Position numbers and translations under genes: made by a program
Assembly (NCBI GenBank): GCA_035294125.1
Contig: DATGLM010000076.1
Span: 62,001 to 126,000 of the forward strand
Source of the DNA: CADDYT01 sp035294125
GTDB taxonomy: Bacteria; Chloroflexota; Ktedonobacteria; Ktedonobacterales; Ktedonobacteraceae
Length of the DNA stretch: 64,000 nt
Direction: 5' to 3'
In this document: positions 58,626 to 64,000 of the stretch, one piece after another
Position numbering within the stretch: position 1 is the first letter of the stretch
Layout: every line of letters begins with the position of its first letter
Notes under the pieces: model-generated
Database searches by the model: none
What the model saw: the letters and a program-made list of their open reading frames with translations, nothing else
Told to the model about the DNA's origin: nothing

Positions 58626-58925
58626 CTTCTCTCGTTTCTTTCCTTATTCATTCACAAGAATTGTGTACGAATAGTAAAGCCAGAAGACCCTCACATTCAT
58701 TCGTACATCAATTTTACTCATCTATACACAAACAATGCTCATCCGTGATTTTATAGCAAAGTCTCACGTCTATGTTTGCTATTTATACAGTAACCAAAAG
58801 TATGTAGATAATACAAGTCAGCAATGCTTATCTAAGCATATTTTAAACTTGGTTGCCTCTTGCGCTTCTCCATTTTTGCTTCACAACCCGCTTTTACAGA
58901 GAAGAAGCGAAAGAGCATATCCATA
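58626..58925. other. divergent intergenic region upstream of gmhA
   Basis: AT-rich. It contains a 9-bp perfect inverted repeat (TGTACGAAT at 58664-58672 and its inverse at 58699-58707) that could be a regulator site for the gmhA operon. No clear promoter was fixed, and the plus side leads only to a decayed glycosyltransferase. Confidence 0.4.
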
Positions 58926-59400
58926 ATGAAATTTTTCTTGAGATACCAGCTCGACAGGCACAAAAGCGCGGTCGCGCTGGCCTTTTCGGGTTTCCTGCAC
59001 CCGGTGAAAGGTTTGGAGACTATACTGACTGCTTTCCAGCAGGTGCGGGAACATCACCCACAGGCATGCCTGCTGCTCATCGGGGGAATCGAGGGCCTGG
59101 CGCGGCGCGCATGCACAAAACTATCTGGAAAGCCTGAAAGCATTGATCGCCAGGCTAGAAATGTATGAGGCGGTATACATGACCGGTTATCTGCCCGACG
59201 AGGAGGTCTTGCGCTGGCTGGCCGCAGCCGATATCGGGGCCCTGCCCTTCAACCACGGCCTCTCGCTTAAGAGCGGTTCGCTGCTCACCTGCCTGCACAT
59301 GGCCTGCCCGTCGTGGCAGTGCGTCACGGCCCACTTGAACTGCTGCTGTTGCGCGCCTACAGAACGAACACCACCAACTACATGGTCGGGGGGAGCTGGT
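58926..59400 (+). pseudogene. decayed GT4 glycosyltransferase fragment
   Basis: Three short frames carry GT4 sequence in order: LAFSGFLHPVKGLETILTAF and HHPQACLLLIGG; then ESLKALIARLEMYEAVYMTG with LPDEEVLRWLAAADIGALPF; then GLPVVAVRHGPLELLLL. The frames differ, so there are at least two frameshifts. The N-terminal acceptor domain is missing and the 3' end runs into the carboxypeptidase gene. It is a dead relic of a glycosyltransferase next to the glycan operon. Confidence 0.6.
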
Positions 59401-60937
59401 AGATGTTCTCGAACTTGGAGGTGAGGTAGCGCACGAAGTACTCCGGGTTGGGAGCTTCGCCGGTCACGCGCTTGATGAGGTCTTCGGGCTGGTAGATCGC
59501 GCCGTAGACGTACATGTGTTCGCGCAGCCAGTTGAGAACAAAGAGTGTATCGCCGACCTCCAGACGCTCATCGAAGTCCGGGAAGACCTTGCGCAGGGTA
59601 GCATAAATCTGCGCCGCGTAGAGGTTGCCAAGTGTATAGGTCGGGAAGTAGCCCATCAGGCCGCTCGACCAGTGAACGTCTTGCAGGATGCCTTCAGAAG
59701 CCGTCGGCGGCTCGACGCCCAGGTACCCGGCATACTTCGCGTTCCACATCCCCGGCAGAGACTCGACCGAGACATTGCCATTGATCATCTCGCGTTCAAG
59801 TTCGTAGCGGATGATGATGTGCAGATTATAGGTCACCTCGTCGGCCTCGATGCGGATCAGGCTGGGTTCCACCTTATTCAGCGCAAGGGCAAATGCCGCC
59901 ACGTCCACATTCTTAAATTGCTGTGGGAAAGCGTCCTGCACTGCCGCGTACTGACCGCGCCAGAAGGGAACAGAGCGGCCAATAGCGTTCTCCCACAGGC
60001 GCGACTGCGACTCGTGCGCGCCCATGGAGGCACCACCGGCAAGAGGAGTGCGTACCAGCGTAGAAGCGCTGCCTTGCTCATAGAGACCATGCCCACCCTC
60101 GTGAATGGCGGCCATCAGAGCAGCTTGAATAAAACTCTCATCGGGATTGACAGTCAGGCGCACATCGAAAGGCGCGCCAAAGCTGGTCGTGAAGGGATGC
60201 GGCGAGCGCGCCAGGGCACCATAGGTAAAGTCGTAGCCGATACCGCGCAGGATTTTTGCCGAAAGGGCCATCTGCTTTTCAGCCGCAAAGCTGCCTGTGA
60301 GCAGTGAGGAATCTATCGTATACGAGCTTTGCCGGATGCGCTGAAGCATGGTCCTGCTGACCTCACGCACAGGCGCAAACAGACGATCAACTTTGCTCGT
60401 CGTCAGGCCGGGTTCATAGACATCGAGCAGGGCATCGTAGCGGCTCTCGCTGTAGCCATAGAGGTCGGCGACCTCACGCTCCAGGGCGATGACGCGACCG
60501 AGCCAGGGCGCGAAGGAGGCGAAATCGTTGTTCGCACGGGCGCGGTGCCATGCCTCGTAGCTGCCAGCCGTCACACGTGCCATCTCTTCCACCAGCGAGC
60601 GCGGCAGTTTGGTGGCATGCGTATATTCGCGTCGCACCACGCGCACCAGCCCCCGGTCGGCATCGGTGTAGGAAGACCGCTCAACGACCTTCTCCAGTTC
60701 GTCCAGCAGGTAGCCTACCCGTGGATTCGTCCAGCGATCGTGCAGCACACCCTGCAGCGTGGCTAACTGGTGGCCGCGCACCTCGCCCGCGCCTTCAGGC
60801 AGCGCGGTCTGCTGATCCCACTCAGCCAGTGCCGCCAGCGCGCCGAGATCAGAAATCTCCTGCATGCGATCCAACAGTTCCTGGATACGTGCATCGCTAT
60901 GCGTAAAATCGGGATTTGCTAAAACATCTTGTTCCAT
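59378..60937 (-). CDS. M32 family metallocarboxypeptidase (Taq-type)
   Basis: A ~519-residue enzyme of peptidase family M32. The zinc motif HEGGHGLYEQG (HExxH) is intact, the family segment ASMGAHESQSRLWENAIGRS follows with the third zinc ligand Glu, and IRYELEREMI matches the conserved late helix. M32 enzymes release C-terminal residues with broad specificity, usually in the cytoplasm; no signal peptide is seen. I used ATG 60937; a GTG at 60961 is also possible. A promoter lies at 61036-61063. Confidence 0.93.
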   Translation of the reverse strand: MEQDVLANPDFTHSDARIQELLDRMQEISDLGALAALAEWDQQTALPEGAGEVRGHQLATLQGVLHDRWTNPRVGYLLDELEKVVERSSYTDADRGLVRVVRREYTHATKLPRSLVEEMARVTAGSYEAWHRARANNDFASFAPWLGRVIALEREVADLYGYSESRYDALLDVYEPGLTTSKVDRLFAPVREVSRTMLQRIRQSSYTIDSSLLTGSFAAEKQMALSAKILRGIGYDFTYGALARSPHPFTTSFGAPFDVRLTVNPDESFIQAALMAAIHEGGHGLYEQGSASTLVRTPLAGGASMGAHESQSRLWENAIGRSVPFWRGQYAAVQDAFPQQFKNVDVAAFALALNKVEPSLIRIEADEVTYNLHIIIRYELEREMINGNVSVESLPGMWNAKYAGYLGVEPPTASEGILQDVHWSSGLMGYFPTYTLGNLYAAQIYATLRKVFPDFDERLEVGDTLFVLNWLREHMYVYGAIYQPEDLIKRVTGEAPNPEYFVRYLTSKFENIYQLPPTM

Positions 60938-61035
60938 CTTAGACACGATTACTTCTTCCACTTCCTTTCAAGGGATGTTGTATATGTTCCAGAGCGGTCA
61001 AAAAGGCCATCTCGAACACGCAAAGTATATCTAAC

Positions 61036-61063
61036 AGTATATACGATCGCGCAATGATGACAA
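61036..61063 (-). promoter_or_regulatory. predicted promoter of the M32 carboxypeptidase
   Basis: Minus-strand TTGTCA (61063-61058), 16 bp, TATACT (61041-61036), about 100 bp before the start. Confidence 0.45.
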
Positions 61064-61065
61064 GC

Positions 61066-62154
61066 TCATAATTCCACCACCGACCCCAACCTCGCACTCT
61101 CCTGCGCGGCCTCAATCACGCGCAGGGTTTGGAGGGCATCTTCCGGGTTGACAGGCGGTGGATCGCCGGAGGTAAGGGCGGCGCGGAGGAGGGCGTAGTA
61201 TTGTTCGTAGGCACCGGGCAGCGTTTCGATGGGACCGTCGAAGTGGAGGCTGCCGATGTCGGTGGAAAGACGACCCCAGTGCTCGCGTGACTCCAGGCCC
61301 CAATCTGGACTGCCGGGTCGCAGTCCTGCGCGCAGGGCGTCCTCTTGCGGATCAAGTCCCCATTTTTCATAGGTGCCGCGCAGGCCGAGGAGTCGCTGGC
61401 GCGGGCCGGGGATGCGCGCCACCACGCTCATCCAGAGATGGGCGCGCACGCCACTCCCAAACTGGAGCGCGACGAAGGTATCGTCATCTACCTGCGCGCC
61501 GGGGCGGCGCTGGTCCATTTCGGCGTAGACGCGCACAGGCTTGCCGAAGAGTTGCAACGCTTGATCGATCACGTGGCTACCGATGTCGTAGAGCAGGCCA
61601 CCACCCTCTTCCGGGTCGGCAAATTCTCGCCACGCGCCAGCACGGGGCGCGGGACGATAACGATCATAGTGGGCCTCGTAACGTGTGAGCGGGCCAAGCA
61701 GATCATCGGCGATCACCTTGCGCAAGGTGAGGAAATCGTTATCCCAGCGGCGGTTCTGGAAGACAGAGAGCAACGTTCCCATGCTCTTGCTGGCCTCTAT
61801 CAACTGCAGCGCATCGGCAACAGAGGTAGCCAGGGGTTTATCGATAACGACGGGCAGGCCGCTATTGAGCGCGGCAAGGCCAAGTGGGACGTGCGCCCGG
61901 TTGGGTGTGGCGACGATGACAAGATCATAGCGGGATGGGTCGCGCCAGAGTTCCTCGGTAGAGGAGAAAATGGACGCGGACGGGAAATCTCGTCGGGCCT
62001 GCGCCTGCCGCTGCTGGTTGTTGGTGATGATAGCTGCCACAGTCATGCCCGGCGTTGAGGAGATGAGCGGGGCATGGAAAACCGAACCTGCTATTCCGTA
62101 GCCGATGATGGCGACGCGCAAAGCATTCCCCGATTGAGATGGTGTTGTTGGCAT
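61066..62154 (-). CDS. Gfo/Idh/MocA-family oxidoreductase
   Basis: A ~362-residue NAD(P)-dependent oxidoreductase. The nucleotide-binding part has RVAIIGYGIAGSVFHAPLIS and VVIDKPLATSVADALQLIEA (the EKP-like motif is here DKP). The second domain has EEGGGLLYDIGSHVIDQALQ, where the Asp-His pair is the usual catalytic site. The substrate is probably a sugar or polyol derivative. ATG 62154 follows GAGG. It is 41 bp downstream of a methyltransferase gene. Confidence 0.86.
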   Translation of the reverse strand: MPTTPSQSGNALRVAIIGYGIAGSVFHAPLISSTPGMTVAAIITNNQQRQAQARRDFPSASIFSSTEELWRDPSRYDLVIVATPNRAHVPLGLAALNSGLPVVIDKPLATSVADALQLIEASKSMGTLLSVFQNRRWDNDFLTLRKVIADDLLGPLTRYEAHYDRYRPAPRAGAWREFADPEEGGGLLYDIGSHVIDQALQLFGKPVRVYAEMDQRRPGAQVDDDTFVALQFGSGVRAHLWMSVVARIPGPRQRLLGLRGTYEKWGLDPQEDALRAGLRPGSPDWGLESREHWGRLSTDIGSLHFDGPIETLPGAYEQYYALLRAALTSGDPPPVNPEDALQTLRVIEAAQESARLGSVVEL

Positions 62155-62195
62155 AGCTACCTCATATTGTGTTGTGTTCAAATCGCCCGGTGTAG

Positions 62196-63062
62196 TTAAG
62201 GCTTCTCTCCCCAGGCTGTCAGCATAAACTGAATGGCGCGGAAGTTTTCGAGCCGCATTTCGATCAACAACTGTTCATATACGCTATCCAGTTCCTCCTG
62301 AGAAACGCCTTCCCATTTGCGTATGAACGGCTGGATAAGTTTGAAGAGGCTGCCCTTGTTGTGAAATTCGCTTTCGTAAGCCTCAGCACCAAAGGAGAAA
62401 TCAACCACAGAGGCGACCTGCTGGATGTTGATACAGCCAACATCGCGCAAGAAGCCGCCAAGCATCGGCGTGATGCCACTGATGCGCCCGTCAGGTGAGA
62501 AGCTTTGCCCGGCCAGTTTCATTGCGTGACAGAACCAACCGTTCAGACGTTCGTAGGCCGGGCTGTTGGTAAAGCCCCACTCGCTCTCGGTTAAGCGAAT
62601 GACGCCGCCGGGCCGCAGGAGACGAAAGTACTCCTGCATCAGCTTCGGCCAGAGAGACGGAGGCAGGAAGGCCAGTGTACGCGCATTGACAAGATCGAAG
62701 GAACTATCGGGGAAATCCAGTGGCTGCGTGGCATCCATGACGAGGAAACGGGTGTTGTTCAGACGCTGCACCCCCGCCTGCGCCCGTGCATAGTCGATCA
62801 TCTGCTGGCTGATATCGATGCCCACTACCTCCTTGTCGGGATAGGCAAAAGCCATCTCCTGTACCCAGCCACCAGGCCCGCAGCCCACATCCAGCACCGT
62901 CTTGAAAGAGGCAATCTTTTCCGGCGATTGCTCCGCGAGCAATCCGCCCATCGCTTTCGTGATAATACGATCCTGATTCAGCAGACGGGCCATTTCCGCA
63001 GCACTCTCAGTATCAATAAAATATGCATTCTTCTTTTCCCCTGCATCACCCGTTGTTGCCAT
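62196..63062 (-). CDS. class I SAM-dependent methyltransferase
   Basis: A 288-residue methyltransferase: VLDVGCGPGGWVQEMAFAYP (motif I), VVGIDISQQMIDYARAQ, and NARTLAFLPPSLWPKLMQEY, then LRPGGVIRLTESEWG. The C-terminal third is helical. ATG 63062, eight bases after AAAGGAG, is preferred over the ATG at 63149, which lies on the -35 side of the predicted promoter. Substrate unknown. Confidence 0.86.
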   Translation of the reverse strand: MATTGDAGEKKNAYFIDTESAAEMARLLNQDRIITKAMGGLLAEQSPEKIASFKTVLDVGCGPGGWVQEMAFAYPDKEVVGIDISQQMIDYARAQAGVQRLNNTRFLVMDATQPLDFPDSSFDLVNARTLAFLPPSLWPKLMQEYFRLLRPGGVIRLTESEWGFTNSPAYERLNGWFCHAMKLAGQSFSPDGRISGITPMLGGFLRDVGCINIQQVASVVDFSFGAEAYESEFHNKGSLFKLIQPFIRKWEGVSQEELDSVYEQLLIEMRLENFRAIQFMLTAWGEKP

Positions 63063-63120
63063 GATACGCTCCTTTGCCATTACTATGGGGCAGACAAACA
63101 ACCTGAGAAAATCTGTACAG

Positions 63121-63149
63121 AGCATAGCAGTTGACGGCAGCTCTGTCAA
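63121..63149 (-). promoter_or_regulatory. predicted promoter of the methyltransferase at 62196
   Basis: Minus-strand TTGACA (63149-63144), 17 bp, TATGCT (63126-63121), about 60 bp before the ATG. Confidence 0.55.
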
Positions 63150-63247
63150 TTCTCCACGAGGCTTATGTATGTTGCAAAACCTCTTCTATTTATAGTCATA
63201 AGCGCATCTATAAGCAATACCTTTTGGCCTCTCTTTCCTCTAGCACC

Positions 63248-63277
63248 TTGCACTTCAAAAGAAAGCTCTGTTATACT
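63248..63277 (+). promoter_or_regulatory. predicted promoter of the PAS protein
   Basis: TTGCAC (63248-63253), 18 bp, TATACT (63272-63277), about 60 bp before the PAS protein start. Confidence 0.45.
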
Positions 63278-63338
63278 GTATCATCAAAAGGTTTTCTCTT
63301 TCTGTCTCAGATAATCTATCATCTGGCTGGAGGTTTAA

Positions 63339-64000
63339 ATGGCTGATAACGCAGTAACCGTTCCGGTGACATCTTCCCAGGAACATATGCAGAGCAACCG
63401 CACACGAGGCGCGCTCGACGCCGACATCATTATCAAGAACGCGCCGGACCCGGTTTTCGTCTCCGATCTGGAAGGCAAGATTCTCTCGGCCAATGATGCC
63501 GTTTACGAGTTGCTGGGCTTTCGCACCGATGAAGTGCTCGAACAATCTCTTTCCCGCTTCATCAGCCCCGAGGAGACACGCGAGTTCACCGCCGCCCTGC
63601 GTGAAGTCATCGAGCGCGGAGCGACACGTAACGCGCGCCTCAACCCGCGCAGCGCCTCCGGTGAGGTCATTCCTACCACGCTGAATGCCTCCGCCCTGCG
63701 TGATACCGACGGCAAAGTCATCGGCGCTATCGGCATCCTGCGCGATATGCGCGAACTGGATAAGGCGCGTGCCTACGCCGACAGTTTGATTAAGAACGCG
63801 CCGGACCCGGTTTTCGTCTCCGATCTGGAAGGCAAGATTCTCTCGGCCAATGATGCTGTTTACGAGTTGCTGGGCTTTCGCACCGATGAAGTGCTCGAAC
63901 AATCTCTTTCCCGCTTCATCAGCCCCGAGGAGACACGCGAGTTCACCGCCGCCCTGCGCGAAGTCATCGAGCGCGGCATGATTCGCAACACAAGGCTCAA
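63339..64000 (+). CDS. tandem PAS-domain protein (partial, cut by the window end)
   Basis: The start ATG 63339 follows GGAGG. Residues ~32-145 form a PAS domain (NAPDPVFVSDLEGKILSAND, AVYELLGFRTDEVLEQSL). It repeats from ~151 with an almost identical sequence. The repeat period is 357 bp (119 codons). The first ~200 bp of each copy differ only at two synonymous sites before diverging near GATRNARLNPRS / GMIRNTRL. No output domain is reached in the window; a histidine kinase, cyclase or PAS-only protein could follow. Confidence 0.85.
   Translation, partial: MADNAVTVPVTSSQEHMQSNRTRGALDADIIIKNAPDPVFVSDLEGKILSANDAVYELLGFRTDEVLEQSLSRFISPEETREFTAALREVIERGATRNARLNPRSASGEVIPTTLNASALRDTDGKVIGAIGILRDMRELDKARAYADSLIKNAPDPVFVSDLEGKILSANDAVYELLGFRTDEVLEQSLSRFISPEETREFTAALREVIERGMIRNTRL

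Noticed and set aside
63255..63902. Minus-strand frame opposite the PAS protein
   Set aside because: Its apparent internal repeat is simply the inverse of the duplicated PAS DNA, and it has no ribosome site.
63432..64000. CRISPR-like repetition
   Set aside because: The repetition is two long coding PAS copies, not short repeats with unique spacers. No CRISPR array was seen anywhere in the window.

Overview
The window is about 64 kb of gene-dense bacterial chromosome with moderately high GC. I saw no rRNA or tRNA genes, no CRISPR array and no insertion sequence. The gene content suggests a Ktedonobacteria-like member of the Chloroflexota: an HspR/CbpM-type chaperone locus, DUF4097-like solenoid proteins, an FHA-ABC fusion, tandem PAS repeats and many glycosyltransferases. 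This is an inference from gene content, since there is no marker gene in the window.

Layout. (1) 0.1-1.6 kb: an APC-type permease. (2) 1.8-9.9 kb, minus strand: a compact glycan operon with two GT9 and two GT2 glycosyltransferases, a methyltransferase, a radical SAM/SPASM protein and a NodU/TobZ-type carbamoyltransferase. (3) 10.2-20.3 kb: a candidate secondary-metabolite locus with a SnoaL-like protein, an alpha/beta hydrolase with an unusual triad, a flavin-dependent halogenase, a three-FHA ABCG-type transporter, and a ketosynthase / chain-length-factor-like pair. CRP-like TGTGA-N6-TCAC palindromes sit at equivalent places before the halogenase and the ketosynthase. (4) 20.5-29.3 kb: a monooxygenase remnant, a dehydrogenase, an FGGY kinase, a DHA2 exporter with DoxX, a secreted putative metalloprotein and membrane proteins. 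(5) 29.4-32.2 kb: a flavin-based transmembrane electron-transfer operon (RnfD/NqrB-FNR fusion, ApbE, FMN-bind protein). (6) 32.5-34.7 kb: an apparently inactive dienelactone-hydrolase-like protein and a class V aminotransferase. (7) 34.8-39.0 kb: an operon of two DUF4097-like solenoids, SHOCT-like segments and a Cys-less DUF2089 protein. (8) 39.4-45.5 kb: OsmC, an EamA remnant and the heat-shock locus hspR-grpE-dnaK-cbpA-cbpM. (9) 45.9-48.3 kb: exporter, methyltransferase, acetyltransferase. (10) 48.4-58.6 kb, minus strand: a second, tightly overlapping glycan operon carrying the heptose pathway genes gmhA, gmhB and hldE with three GT9, two GT4 and one GT2 enzymes. (11) 58.9-64.0 kb: a GT4 remnant, an M32 carboxypeptidase, an oxidoreductase, a methyltransferase and the start of a tandem-PAS protein cut by the window edge.

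The two glycan operons look functionally linked. The distal one would make ADP-heptose, and both carry GT9 (heptosyltransferase-like) enzymes and paralogous GT2 enzymes; the proximal one adds methyl, carbamoyl and radical-SAM decoration. The most promising candidate for something undescribed is the halogenase plus KS/CLF locus with its shared CRP-like operators. Four decayed genes and several very long, perfect inverted repeats (26, 29 and 42 bp arms) at gene ends point to a rearranging, repeat-rich genome.
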